Origin: Clostridium oryzae
Lineage (GTDB): Bacteria > Bacillota > Clostridia > Clostridiales > Clostridiaceae
Direction of reading: 5' to 3'
Assembly: GCF_002029235.1 (NCBI RefSeq)
Contig: NZ_MZGV01000027.1
Location: 1 to 63,335 of the forward strand
DNA: 63,335 nt
Below the pieces are notes generated by a model, which was given only the letters and a program-made list of their open reading frames with translations, did not search any database and was not told the origin of the DNA. Below, piece after piece: positions 54,262 through 63,222 of this stretch (position 1 is the first letter of the stretch; the number at the start of each line of letters is the position of its first letter). Position numbers and translations under genes: made by a program.

Positions 54262-55290
54262 ATGACATATTACACTGGTAAAAATATACTTATAATAGGC
54301 GGTACGGGTACGATAGGTACTGGAATAGTAGAAGAGCTTTTAAAAAATCACAATCCAAAGGTAATAAGAATATTCAGCAGGGATGAATATAAACAGTTTG
54401 TAATGCAAAATGAGTATAGAGATAAAGGTATTAATAAGCTGAGGTTTTTAATAGGCGATGTAAGAGATTATTATAGACTAGAAAGAGCCATGGCTGATGT
54501 TGATGTAGTATTTAATCTTGCTGCCATGAAACATGTGCCTTCCTGTGAATATAATCCAGATGAAGCCATAAAGACTAATGTAAATGGCATGGAAAATGTT
54601 GTTAAGGCAGCTATGTATAATGATGTAAGTACAGTAATATTTACCAGCAGTGATAAAGCTATTAATCCAACAAATTCATACGGAGCGACAAAGATGCTGG
54701 CAGAAAAATTAGTACAGGCTGCAAACTACAGCAAAGGTCCTAGAGACATGAAATTTGTAGCAGTAAGATTTGGAAATGTAATGGGCTCCAGAGGCTCTGT
54801 AATACCTCTCTTTAAGCGTCAGGTTGTGGAGAACAGAAGAATTACTGTCACTGACGGTGCTATGGATAGGTTTATGATGACTAGAGATCAAGCAGTGAAG
54901 CTGACATTAAAAGCTGGAGAGATAGGCATAGGCGGTGAACTTTTTGTACTTAAAATGCCTGTTTTAAAGCTTGGTGATTTAGCTGAAGTTGTGGTAGAGG
55001 AGACTGGAAAGAAGTATGATATAGATTCTGCAAAGGTTAAGATAGAACATATAGGCATTAGAGCAGGAGAAAAGATGTATGAAGAGCTTATGACCTACGA
55101 AGAGTCAAAGTATGCCTATGATTTAGGTGAAATGTATGCAGTTATACCGGTTAGCTTTAATGCGCCTTATTATGAACGCAAGTATCAGCATTATACGCAT
55201 TGTGAACCAGGCTCATATTCCTCCCATAACCAGAACAGCTTAACTAAAGAGCAGGTTAGGCAGCTTATACTTAATGCAAATTTGATATAA
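54262..55290 (+). CDS. UDP-sugar 4,6-dehydratase (PseB/LegB-like, SDR)
   Basis: A 342-residue NAD(P)-dependent SDR enzyme of the polysaccharide biosynthesis (CapD-type) family. IIGGTGTIGTGIVEELL is the nucleotide site, FNLAAMKHVPSCEYNPDEAIKTNVNG, SSDKAINPTNSYGATKMLAEK with the Tyr-xxx-Lys pair, and VRFGNVMGSRGSVIPLF are family blocks. Such enzymes start pseudaminic or legionaminic acid synthesis from a nucleotide-GlcNAc. Unlike PseB, which has Met at the tyrosine position, Tyr is retained here. ATG 54262, with AAGGCGGTG upstream, is preferred to GTG 54253. The exact substrate is not certain. Confidence 0.85.
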   Translation: MTYYTGKNILIIGGTGTIGTGIVEELLKNHNPKVIRIFSRDEYKQFVMQNEYRDKGINKLRFLIGDVRDYYRLERAMADVDVVFNLAAMKHVPSCEYNPDEAIKTNVNGMENVVKAAMYNDVSTVIFTSSDKAINPTNSYGATKMLAEKLVQAANYSKGPRDMKFVAVRFGNVMGSRGSVIPLFKRQVVENRRITVTDGAMDRFMMTRDQAVKLTLKAGEIGIGGELFVLKMPVLKLGDLAEVVVEETGKKYDIDSAKVKIEHIGIRAGEKMYEELMTYEESKYAYDLGEMYAVIPVSFNAPYYERKYQHYTHCEPGSYSSHNQNSLTKEQVRQLILNANLI

Positions 55291-55305
55291 CAGGTGAAAT
55301 GAACT

Positions 55306-56259
55306 ATGAACATATTATTGACAGCAGTAGGAAAAAGAGTGCAGTTAATAAAGCATTTAAAAAGCGAATTCAGAGTTATAGGTGTAGATTGCAGCAGCTT
55401 GGTGGCTGCTGCAAATTTCTTAGACGCCTTTTATGAAGTACCAAGATATAATCAGCAGGGATATGTAGACAGTCTTATAGATATTTGTGATAAGGAGCAA
55501 GTAAAGGCTGTTATTCCTCTGTATGAAACAGAATTTATGCTTTTAGTCGAGAACAGAAAAAGGTTTGAAGAACATGGAATAATATTAATATTAAGTGATA
55601 AAAGAGTTATTGAAACCTTTAATGATAAATGGAGTACCTATAATTTCTTTAAGAGTAATCAAATACCTACTCCCGACACGTTTACCGACGAAGAGATACT
55701 GAAGAAAATAAATAGCGGTGACGTTATGAACTATCCTTACATAATTAAACCTGTGGATGGTATGGGCAGCAGCAATGTTTTTAAAATAAATAATGAGAAG
55801 GAATTGAGGTTTTTTATTGACTATGTAGAGAAACCTGTAGTTCAGAGTTTTGCAAAAGGAACAGAATATACCATAGATGTATTCTGCGATTTAAATGGAA
55901 AAGTTGTTTCTGCCGTACCTAGAATAAGGCTTGATGTACGTGCTGGTGAGGTAGCAAAAACCAGGACAGTATGTCATAGGAGGATTATTGCTGAAACTAT
56001 TAGTTTATGTAAAAGAACTAAGTTTGTTGGACCTATAACAATACAATGTATAGTTAACATAGCTGAACATCGACAGGAAAACATAAATTTCATAGAAGTT
56101 AATCCAAGGTTTGGAGGCGGTGTTCCAGCAACTTTTGCAAGCGGTATAAATTATTGTAACTTCATTAAGTGTTTAGTTAAAGGTGAACCTATTGATTCTG
56201 TAATCGGGCAGTTTAACGAAATTACTATGCTAAGGTACGATGAGGCGGTCATATTATGA
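55306..56259 (+). CDS. ATP-grasp family ligase of the glycosylation island
   Basis: A 317-residue ATP-grasp protein. N-terminal preATP fold (ILLTAVGKRVQLIKHL, VIGVDCSS), the ATP lid with YIIKPVDGMGSSNVFKI (about 146), and the metal site INFIEVNPRFGGGVPATFASGIN (about 262) are visible. ATP-grasp ligases join a carboxylate to an amine or thiol through an acyl phosphate. Here it is overlapped by the HAD gene, in line with the sugar genes, so ligation of an amino acid or acyl group onto an amino sugar is an attractive role, but this is inference. It lacks other catalytic domains. Confidence 0.85.
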   Translation: MNILLTAVGKRVQLIKHLKSEFRVIGVDCSSLVAAANFLDAFYEVPRYNQQGYVDSLIDICDKEQVKAVIPLYETEFMLLVENRKRFEEHGIILILSDKRVIETFNDKWSTYNFFKSNQIPTPDTFTDEEILKKINSGDVMNYPYIIKPVDGMGSSNVFKINNEKELRFFIDYVEKPVVQSFAKGTEYTIDVFCDLNGKVVSAVPRIRLDVRAGEVAKTRTVCHRRIIAETISLCKRTKFVGPITIQCIVNIAEHRQENINFIEVNPRFGGGVPATFASGINYCNFIKCLVKGEPIDSVIGQFNEITMLRYDEAVIL

Positions 56260-56936
56260 TAAAACTTATAGCTTTTGATTTAGATGATACTTTGTATGAC
56301 GAAAGTACTTTTGTAATTGGCGGCTTTAAGGCTGTATCTAAATATATTGCAGCTAAATATCACTTAAATGAAGAACAGCTTTTGGATTCCTGCATGGAGG
56401 TTCTTAACACTAAAGGCCGAGGAAAGATATTTGATGAATTGTGCAAGAAATATAATTTGCAGGAAGATATAGCATATCTAATTAAGGTATATAGAAACAA
56501 TGAAGAACCGCTTAAATTGTTTTCTGATGCAGAAGAAGTTCTTGAGAGCCTAAAGAAGTCCAACTATAAAACCGCTATTGTGACTGATGGAATGGCTTTT
56601 GTACAGCGTAACAAAATAAAAGCGTTAAAGCTGGAACAGCTGGTTGATTATATTGTAGTCACTGATGAGCACGGAGCCGAAAATTGGAAGCCAAGCAGTT
56701 ATGCATTTAAACTGCTGCTTAGTAAATTTGATTTAATGGGTTCAGAAGCTGTATATGTGGGAGATAATCCGAAGAAGGATTTTATTGGTGCCAGAGCAGC
56801 TGGATTTAAGACTATTAGAATAATAAGAGAAATTGGAGTCCATAGGAATCTTTTTCTAGATAGAGAGCATGAAGCTGATATAAACATGAAAAATCTCACG
56901 GAAATAGAACATTATTTAAAGGGGGAATCACTTTGA
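56256..56936 (+). CDS. HAD-superfamily hydrolase (subfamily IA)
   Basis: A 226-residue hydrolase with motif I AFDLDDTLYDE, motif II AIVTDG, the lysine in NWKPSSYAF and motif IV VYVGDNPKKDFIGARAAG. The helical cap is of C1 type. The start overlaps the ATP-grasp stop as ATGA and the cytidylyltransferase start overlaps its own stop, so the three are translated together. It probably acts on a sugar phosphate of the pathway; substrate unknown. Confidence 0.87.
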   Translation: MIKLIAFDLDDTLYDESTFVIGGFKAVSKYIAAKYHLNEEQLLDSCMEVLNTKGRGKIFDELCKKYNLQEDIAYLIKVYRNNEEPLKLFSDAEEVLESLKKSNYKTAIVTDGMAFVQRNKIKALKLEQLVDYIVVTDEHGAENWKPSSYAFKLLLSKFDLMGSEAVYVGDNPKKDFIGARAAGFKTIRIIREIGVHRNLFLDREHEADINMKNLTEIEHYLKGESL

Positions 56937-57682
56937 AGGTTATATGTGTTGTGCAGGCAAGGATGGGGTCAGAAAGACTGCCAGGTAAGGTTATTAAGAA
57001 ACTTGGCGGAAAGCCTATGGTACTTTTTACATTGGAGAGGCTCAGCAAAAGCAGATACATTGATAAATTGGTGCTGGCAACCTCTGATAAGAAGCAGGAT
57101 GATCCGCTTGCTCGGGAAGTTAGTGAAGCAGGCTTTGATGTCTTTCGAGGTGATGAAGACAACGTGCTTAAAAGATATGCAGAAACAGTAAAAAAGTATA
57201 TGGGTGACGAGCAATGTGCTGTAGTTAGAGTTACAGGTGACTGCCCATTTATTGATCCAGTAATTGTCGATAATGTAATTACCAATTTCCTTTATAATGA
57301 TAATGATTATGTTAGGCTTGACGTGCCAGATAGTTTTATTAGAGGCTTTGATGTAGAAGTGTTCTCTAGCAAAGCAATGCTAGAAGTTTACAACAAAGTA
57401 AAAGATGTAAACACTGAAGAGTATGCTCCTTACAAGGAACATGTTACATTATATATGTATAGACATCCTAAAGAATATCATGTTGGGTATGTGAAGGGAA
57501 ATGAGAAATTTTCTAAGGATTACAGACTGTGCGTAGATACTAAAGAAGATTTCCAATTGGTAGAGAATATATGTAAGCATTTTCAAGATGAATATGTTAG
57601 TGCTAGTAATATAGTTAGTTATTTGGATGAAAATCCTGAAGTTTCAGCAATTAATAGTGAGATTAATCAGAAAAAAGCATAA
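56933..57682 (+). CDS. SpsF-like cytidylyltransferase family protein
   Basis: A 249-residue nucleotidyltransferase with QARMGSERLPGKVIKKLGGKPMV at the N-terminus (nucleotide-binding), RVTGDCPFIDPVIVD with metal-binding aspartates, and VDTKEDFQLVENI. The family (SpsF, CMP-acylneuraminate-type transferases) activates nonulosonic acids with CTP. Start is TTG overlapping the HAD gene stop. It probably activates the sugar made by the PseI-like synthase encoded after the next gap. The final codons are followed at once by a tandem 11-bp repeat and a dispersed repeat copy. Confidence 0.85.
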   Translation: MKVICVVQARMGSERLPGKVIKKLGGKPMVLFTLERLSKSRYIDKLVLATSDKKQDDPLAREVSEAGFDVFRGDEDNVLKRYAETVKKYMGDEQCAVVRVTGDCPFIDPVIVDNVITNFLYNDNDYVRLDVPDSFIRGFDVEVFSSKAMLEVYNKVKDVNTEEYAPYKEHVTLYMYRHPKEYHVGYVKGNEKFSKDYRLCVDTKEDFQLVENICKHFQDEYVSASNIVSYLDENPEVSAINSEINQKKA

Positions 57683-57685
57683 GAA

Positions 57686-57707
57686 GAGCTTGACAAGAGC
57701 TTGACAA
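57686..57707 (+). repeat. Tandem duplication of 11 bp
   Basis: GAGCTTGACAA occurs twice in direct succession (57686-57696 and 57697-57707), immediately before the purine arm of repeat copy 10. It may be a footprint of slippage or of the element's arrival. Confidence 0.75.
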
Positions 57708-57767
57708 GAGTAAAGAGAAGAGAGAAAAGAGAAAAGAGAAGGTGGAAATTCAGCGGAGCTGAATTTC
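57708..57767 (+). repeat. Palindromic intergenic repeat, copy 10
   Basis: Purine arm of GAGTAAA, GAGAAGA, GAGAAAA, GAGAAAA, GAGAAGG units (57708-57742), then a perfect hairpin with GAAATTCAGC/GCTGAATTTC arms and a 3-base loop (57745-57767). No complementary closing arm is found. The AGC/GCT pair is the alternative to TGC/GCA seen in copies 5, 7 and the first hairpin of copy 8. Confidence 0.87.
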
Positions 57768-58018
57768 GAAATTAAATAATTAATTTATATATAAGGTGCG
57801 AATGTCATTAACTGACAGTTAAAATCAGTTTTTGATGTTCTTTTTTTACGTTTTTAAATAACACTAATTATATATATTGGAATATGTGGAATTATAAGAT
57901 ATAAATATTATAGAGGTACTTTAATATAACAAAAAAGTTTTTTTAATATACTAAGTTTTTAGTTTCTTTGTACGAATATTATAATATATAAATAGAATAG
58001 ATAAAATTTGGAGGAATT
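57768..58018 (+). promoter_or_regulatory. Intergenic region before the PseI-like gene
   Basis: AT-rich sequence with a small hairpin (AACTGA/TCAGTT, about 57813-57833) followed by T-rich sequence, a possible weak terminator. A TATAAT lies at 57980-57985, about 35 bases before the next start, with a poor -35. A new transcript may begin here. Confidence 0.4.
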
Positions 58019-59071
58019 ATGGAGAAAAGCTTTGAAATAGAAAATAGACTTATAGGCGATAATTCACCAGTGTTTATAATAGCGGAGATGTCTGCAAATC
58101 ATTTGCAGAATTTTGATAGGGCTGTTGAGACTATAAAAGCAGCAAAAGAGGCTGGAGCTGATGCTATAAAACTTCAGACTTATAGACCGGATACGATTAC
58201 AATAGATTGTGATAATGAATATTTTCAGATAAAACAAGGAACTATATGGGATGGCACAACCCTCTATAAGTTGTATGAAAAAGCTTACACTCCTTGGGAT
58301 TGGCAGCCTAAGCTTAAAAGGATAGCTGAAGAAGAAGGTCTTATATGTTTTTCTTCGCCATTTGATACAACTTCTGTAGATTTTTTAGAGGAGATGGATG
58401 TGCCTGCATATAAAATAGCTTCTTTTGAGATAAATGATATTCCGTTTATAGAGTACATTGCATCAAAAGGAAAGCCGGTAATAATGTCAACAGGTATAGC
58501 AAGGCTGGGAGACATACAGGAGGCTATTGATGCCTGCAGGAGAATGGGCAATGAAAAAGTGGCATTACTAAAGTGTACATCAGCTTACCCGGCACCTCTT
58601 GAAGTGACTAATTTAAAAACTATACCTAACATGGTGGAGGTTTTTGGCTGCGCTGTGGGAATTTCTGATCATACATTGGGAAGTGCTGTATCTATTGGCG
58701 CAGCAGCACTTGGTGCTAAGATAGTAGAAAAGCATTTTACTCTCCGAAGAAGTGATGGAGGACCAGATTCAGCTTTTTCCATGGAACCAGAAGAATTTAA
58801 AATAATGGTAGATGGTATACGTGATATTGAAAAAGCTTTGGGAAAAGTTTCATATGATTTGACTGAAAAACAAATTAAGAGTAGGGAACATTCTAGGAGT
58901 CTTTTTGCTGTGAAGGATATAAAGGCTGGGGAAGTATTTACTGAAGAAAATGTTAAAAGCATTAGACCTGGATTTGGAATGGAGACTAAGTATATTAAAG
59001 ATGTGATTGGAAAGAAAGCAAGGATGGATATTAAGAGAGGGACACCTATGGGGTGGAAGTATGTAGAATAA
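58019..59071 (+). CDS. pseI: Pseudaminic acid synthase-like enzyme (NeuB family)
   Basis: A 350-residue enzyme that condenses phosphoenolpyruvate with a 6-deoxy amino hexose to give a nonulosonic acid. IIAEMSANHLQNFDRAVETIKAAKEAGADAIKLQTYRPDTITID, the IWDGTTLYKLYEKAYTPWDW block, FSSPFDTTSVDFLEEM, KIASFEI, LKCTSAYPAP, SDHTLG and EKHFTL are NeuB family sites, and the IWDGTTLYKLYEKA segment points to the PseI branch. A C-terminal SAF/antifreeze-like domain (about 285-350) is complete. GGAGG precedes the ATG. PseC, PseH and PseG homologues are not in this window. Confidence 0.9.
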   Translation: MEKSFEIENRLIGDNSPVFIIAEMSANHLQNFDRAVETIKAAKEAGADAIKLQTYRPDTITIDCDNEYFQIKQGTIWDGTTLYKLYEKAYTPWDWQPKLKRIAEEEGLICFSSPFDTTSVDFLEEMDVPAYKIASFEINDIPFIEYIASKGKPVIMSTGIARLGDIQEAIDACRRMGNEKVALLKCTSAYPAPLEVTNLKTIPNMVEVFGCAVGISDHTLGSAVSIGAAALGAKIVEKHFTLRRSDGGPDSAFSMEPEEFKIMVDGIRDIEKALGKVSYDLTEKQIKSREHSRSLFAVKDIKAGEVFTEENVKSIRPGFGMETKYIKDVIGKKARMDIKRGTPMGWKYVE

Positions 59072-59088
59072 TAGCTTGGAGGAATATT

Positions 59089-60150
59089 ATGCTTTGTGTA
59101 TTAATAATGGCTGGAGGCAAAGGTGAAAGGTTTTGGCCACTTTCTACAGATGAAAAACCGAAGCAATTTTTGAATCTTTTAGGCAAAGATACAATGATTC
59201 AGATGACAGTTAATAGAATGAAGAAAATAGTTCCTATAGATAGAATATTTGTAGTTACTGGGGAAAAATACGTGGATTTATTAAGACAGCAAATTCCAGA
59301 TTTGCCTGAGAGAAATATTATTGTAGAACCGATAGGTAGAAATACAGCTCCTTGTATTGCACTTTCGGCGCTTGTTATAGATAAGTTCTATGAAGATTCT
59401 GAAATGGTAGTAGTGCCATCTGATCATTTGGTAACTGAAGAAGATAAATTTATAAAGGTTATAGCTTCTTCTAGTGAATTTGTAAAGAAGAATCAAGAAG
59501 CCATTGTAACTATAGGAATAAAACCTGATAGACCTGAAATAGGTTATGGTTACATAAAAGCTAATATGAAATTGAAAACAGGAAGCATATTATTTTCAGA
59601 TTTCTATAAAGTGGACAAATTTGTTGAAAAACCAACATTAGATAGAGCTAAACAATATATGCTGCAACACGAGTACTTATGGAATAGCGGAATGTTCATA
59701 TGGAAAACTAAAAATATATTGAAACTTATTCAAAAGTACCTACCTAATACTTATGAAATTTTAGAACAATTATCCAAAATTGCAGAAGAAGATTTTCAAA
59801 AAGTCCTTAGGGATAGATATATGGATGTTGACAATATATCTATAGACTATGGCATTATGGAAAAAGCAGAAAATATATATGTGGCTCCAGCAGAATTTGG
59901 ATGGGATGATGTAGGTACATGGAAATCAGTTGAAAGATATAGAGAAAAGGATGTAAATAATAATATTGGTGTTGGCAATATAAGGTGTATAGAAGGCAGC
60001 AACAATATAATAATGGGAGGCAATAAACCAATTGTGGTAGTTGGGCTTAATGATATATTAGTAGCTGAGACAAATGATATAATCTTCATAGGTAAAAAGG
60101 AAAATATTGTGAATATTAAGGAAACAAAGAAGATGTTAGATAGAGGGTAA
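59089..60150 (+). CDS. manC: Mannose-1-phosphate guanylyltransferase
   Basis: A 353-residue nucleotidyltransferase making GDP-mannose from mannose-1-phosphate and [25 protein letters not shown] is the signature pyrophosphorylase motif, VVPSDHLV and [14 protein letters not shown] with [12 protein letters not shown] follow, and [28 protein letters not shown] closes the catalytic part. No isomerase domain is fused. ATG 59089 follows GGAGG. It feeds the GDP-fucose steps encoded next. Confidence 0.95.
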   Translation: MLCVLIMAGGKGERFWPLSTDEKPKQFLNLLGKDTMIQMTVNRMKKIVPIDRIFVVTGEKYVDLLRQQIPDLPERNIIVEPIGRNTAPCIALSALVIDKFYEDSEMVVVPSDHLVTEEDKFIKVIASSSEFVKKNQEAIVTIGIKPDRPEIGYGYIKANMKLKTGSILFSDFYKVDKFVEKPTLDRAKQYMLQHEYLWNSGMFIWKTKNILKLIQKYLPNTYEILEQLSKIAEEDFQKVLRDRYMDVDNISIDYGIMEKAENIYVAPAEFGWDDVGTWKSVERYREKDVNNNIGVGNIRCIEGSNNIIMGGNKPIVVVGLNDILVAETNDIIFIGKKENIVNIKETKKMLDRG

Positions 60151-60164
60151 TGGAGGAACTTTTA

Positions 60165-61220
60165 ATGAAAAAGGCATTAATTACAGGAATAACAGGGCAG
60201 GATGGCTCATATCTTACGGAATTTTTATTGGACAAAGGATATGAAGTTCATGGAATAATAAGAAGAGCTAGTACTTTTAATACAAAAAGGATAGATCATT
60301 TATTTGAAAATCCTGAAATAGGCACTAAAACTTTATTTCTTCATCATGGAGATTTAACAGACTCCAGCAATTTAAATAGAATTATTGAGAAGGTTGAACC
60401 AGATGAAATATATAATTTGGGAGCGCAAAGTCATGTACAGGTGTCCTTTGAAGTGCCAGAATATACTGCTGAAACAGATGCTATCGGGACTCTAAGAATA
60501 TTAGATGCTATAAAAGAAACGGGCATAAAATCGAAATTTTATCAGGCATCTACGTCAGAGTTATTTGGCGGTTTAGAAGGAACAGCTCCACAAAGTGAGA
60601 AAACTCCATTTTATCCGAGGAGCCCATATGCAGTAGCTAAGCTATATGCATACTGGGTAACAGTAAATTATAGGGAAGCCTATGATATTTTCGCTTGTAA
60701 CGGAATTCTATTTAACCATGAATCTCCTAGAAGAGGTGAAACTTTTGTAACAAGAAAGATAAGCAGAGCCGTAGCTAACATAATAAAAGGTACTCAAGAC
60801 AAAGTATCTCTAGGAAATATGGATGCAAAGCGGGATTGGGGATTTGCCGGTGACTATGTAGAAGGTATGTGGCTTATGCTTCAGCAGGACAAGCCTGACG
60901 ATTATGTTCTTGCTACCGGTGAGACTCATACTGTAAGAGAATTTGCGGAACTTGCTTTTAGAGAGGTTGGAATAGATATTAAATGGTATGGAAAGGGAGT
61001 AAATGAAAAAGGAATAGATATAAAAACAGGTAAGGTATTAGTTGATATAAGTCCTAGGTATTTCAGACCTACAGAAGTGGACCTATTATTGGGAGATGCA
61101 GCTAAAGCTAAAGAAAAACTTGGTTGGAAACCTAAGACAAGCTTTAAGGAATTAGTTAGCATGATGATAAAGTCAGATTTGAGAGAAATATGTGGGATTG
61201 AATTGGAAACATATAGGTGA
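60165..61220 (+). CDS. gmd: GDP-mannose 4,6-dehydratase
   Basis: A 351-residue SDR enzyme making GDP-4-keto-6-deoxymannose. [99 protein letters not shown] and [19 protein letters not shown] are all characteristic. The catalytic Thr/Ser, Tyr and Lys are present. ATG 60165 follows GGAGG; the ATG at 60150 overlaps the manC stop. Confidence 0.97.
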   Translation: MKKALITGITGQDGSYLTEFLLDKGYEVHGIIRRASTFNTKRIDHLFENPEIGTKTLFLHHGDLTDSSNLNRIIEKVEPDEIYNLGAQSHVQVSFEVPEYTAETDAIGTLRILDAIKETGIKSKFYQASTSELFGGLEGTAPQSEKTPFYPRSPYAVAKLYAYWVTVNYREAYDIFACNGILFNHESPRRGETFVTRKISRAVANIIKGTQDKVSLGNMDAKRDWGFAGDYVEGMWLMLQQDKPDDYVLATGETHTVREFAELAFREVGIDIKWYGKGVNEKGIDIKTGKVLVDISPRYFRPTEVDLLLGDAAKAKEKLGWKPKTSFKELVSMMIKSDLREICGIELETYR

Positions 61221-61270
61221 GATTTAATTTCATTATAGAAAATGAATAAATATTTTAGGAGATGCAAGTG

Positions 61271-62236
61271 ATGAAAAAGGACAGTAAAATCTACGTGGCA
61301 GGGCACAATGGTCTAGTTGGATCTGCTATTATAAGGAATCTTAAGAAAAAAGGCTATGAAAATATAATAAGCAGAAGTCATAAAGAACTAGATCTGACGA
61401 ATCAGAGTGACGTTAAGAAGTTCTTTGAAGGAGAAAAACCAGAGTATATTTTTTTGGCAGCAGCGAAGGTTGGAGGAATAAATGCTAATAATATGTATCC
61501 TGCAGATTTTATTTATGAGAATCTAATGATTGAATGCAATGTTATAAAAGCTGCTCATGATTTCAAAACAAAGAAGTTATTGTTTTTAGGAAGTTCATGC
61601 ATATATCCTAAAAATTGTCCTCAGCCCATAAAAGAGGAATATCTCTTATCAGGATATCTAGAGCCTACAAATGAAGCTTATGCATTAGCAAAGATTTCTG
61701 GACTTAAGATGTGTCAGTTTTTTAAAAAACAATATGGAGATAATTTTATAAGCGTAATGCCAACAAATTTATATGGTCCTAACGACAGTTATGATTTGGA
61801 AACATCACATGTAATGCCAGCTTTGATCAGAAAATTTCATGAAGCAAAAGCTAAAAATTTACCCTACGTTGAAATATGGGGAACTGGAAAACCATTAAGG
61901 GAATTTTTACATGTAGATGATATGGCTGATGCATGTGTGTTTTTGATGGAGAACTATGATGGTGATGAATTTTTTAATGTTGGAACTGGTAGGGAAATTA
62001 GTATAAAAAATTTAGCTGAGATGATAAAAGAAATTGTTGGTTATAAAGGAGGAATACAGTACAATACAAGTAAACTGGATGGTACACAGAGAAAGCTTTT
62101 AGATGTAAATAATTTGACTAAATTAGGATGGAGATATCGGATTGAATTAAAATATGGAATAGAAGAAGTATATAATAATTTTCTATGTAAAGGAAGTAAT
62201 AAAAAAATTATTGACATGGACGTGAAGAATGTATGA
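61271..62236 (+). CDS. fcl: GDP-L-fucose synthase
   Basis: A 321-residue epimerase-reductase giving GDP-L-fucose. [100 protein letters not shown] and [30 protein letters not shown] are classic blocks with the catalytic Cys, Ser, Tyr and Lys. With manC and gmd it supplies GDP-fucose, likely for flagellin or surface glycan. ATG 61271 follows AGGAG. Confidence 0.96.
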   Translation: MKKDSKIYVAGHNGLVGSAIIRNLKKKGYENIISRSHKELDLTNQSDVKKFFEGEKPEYIFLAAAKVGGINANNMYPADFIYENLMIECNVIKAAHDFKTKKLLFLGSSCIYPKNCPQPIKEEYLLSGYLEPTNEAYALAKISGLKMCQFFKKQYGDNFISVMPTNLYGPNDSYDLETSHVMPALIRKFHEAKAKNLPYVEIWGTGKPLREFLHVDDMADACVFLMENYDGDEFFNVGTGREISIKNLAEMIKEIVGYKGGIQYNTSKLDGTQRKLLDVNNLTKLGWRYRIELKYGIEEVYNNFLCKGSNKKIIDMDVKNV

Positions 62237-63222
62237 ATAAGAAAAAAGTGGTTATATTTGGATTAGGTAGTTTATATAAAAAATTTGAAAAAGATATAGA
62301 AAAAAAGTATGACATAGTGGGGCGTGCCGATAATAATAGTGCTAAGTCTTTAGAATATAGTAATTTTATAGAAGTAAATAATATAGTAAATCTTGATTTT
62401 GACTTTATCTTGATAGTAAGTAGTTTTTATCATGAAATTAAATCACAGCTTATGTACACATTAAGCATCGAAGAGAATAGAATATTACAGTATAAATTTG
62501 ATGAAAGAAGATTAAGTATAAGGGAAATAAGAGAGAATATTGGTACTTATGAAAAGATGAATAAAAGAGATGACTTTAAGATAGATAAAAAAAACTTGTA
62601 TATATTTACTAATGATATTAGTGAATCAGCAGGTTATATTGACGGTCACTATTTTTATCAAGATATTTGGGCTGCACAAAAGATATTAAAAAATAATCCG
62701 TTAGAACATTATGATGTTGGTTCAAGGATTGATGGACTTATTTCACATTTATTAGTATTTAGGAATAAAGTTAATCTAATAGATATACGTCCACTAAATT
62801 ATAATATTGATGGAATTCAATTTATTTGTGCAGATGCAACTAATATGAATGGAATTGCAGATGATTCAATAGAATCGTTATCGTCGTTACATGTAATTGA
62901 ACATTTTGGACTTGGTAGGTATGGTGATGAGATAGATCCGGATGCATGTTTTAAAGCAATTAAGGCATTTCAAAGAGTGGTTAAATCCAAAGGAAAATTG
63001 TACATAAGTGTACCTATAGGAAAAGAAAATAAAGTTTGTTTCAATGCTCATAGAATTTTTAATCCTTTGACTTTTATTAGTGAATTTACCTGTATGGAAT
63101 TATTAGAATTCTCATATATATCTGAAGGCAAAATAAAAAAAGTCTTAAAAGACGAGATAAGTAATGAAATAAATAATATATCTGATTATAGTTGTGGTCT
63201 ATTTGAGTTTATTAAGATATAG
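62233..63222 (+). CDS. DUF268 protein with an unknown N-terminal domain (methyltransferase-like)
   Basis: A 329-residue protein. The C-terminal half (from about residue 138) is a DUF268 domain with [66 protein letters not shown] and [26 protein letters not shown], similar to class I methyltransferases acting on sugars. The N-terminal half starts with a nucleotide-binding-like [18 protein letters not shown] and ADNNS pattern, as in nucleoside-diphosphate-sugar modifiers. The start overlaps the fcl stop. Likely decorates a sugar of the island; substrate unknown. Confidence 0.8.
   Translation: MNKKKVVIFGLGSLYKKFEKDIEKKYDIVGRADNNSAKSLEYSNFIEVNNIVNLDFDFILIVSSFYHEIKSQLMYTLSIEENRILQYKFDERRLSIREIRENIGTYEKMNKRDDFKIDKKNLYIFTNDISESAGYIDGHYFYQDIWAAQKILKNNPLEHYDVGSRIDGLISHLLVFRNKVNLIDIRPLNYNIDGIQFICADATNMNGIADDSIESLSSLHVIEHFGLGRYGDEIDPDACFKAIKAFQRVVKSKGKLYISVPIGKENKVCFNAHRIFNPLTFISEFTCMELLEFSYISEGKIKKVLKDEISNEINNISDYSCGLFEFIKI

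Noticed and set aside
57686..57707. Twin TTGACA in the 11-bp tandem repeat as a promoter
   Set aside because: No -10 box follows at a workable distance; the sequence runs directly into the purine arm of a repeat copy.
625..57767. CRISPR interpretation of the dispersed repeats
   Set aside because: Copies are singletons kilobases apart, with no spacers of even length and no cas genes.
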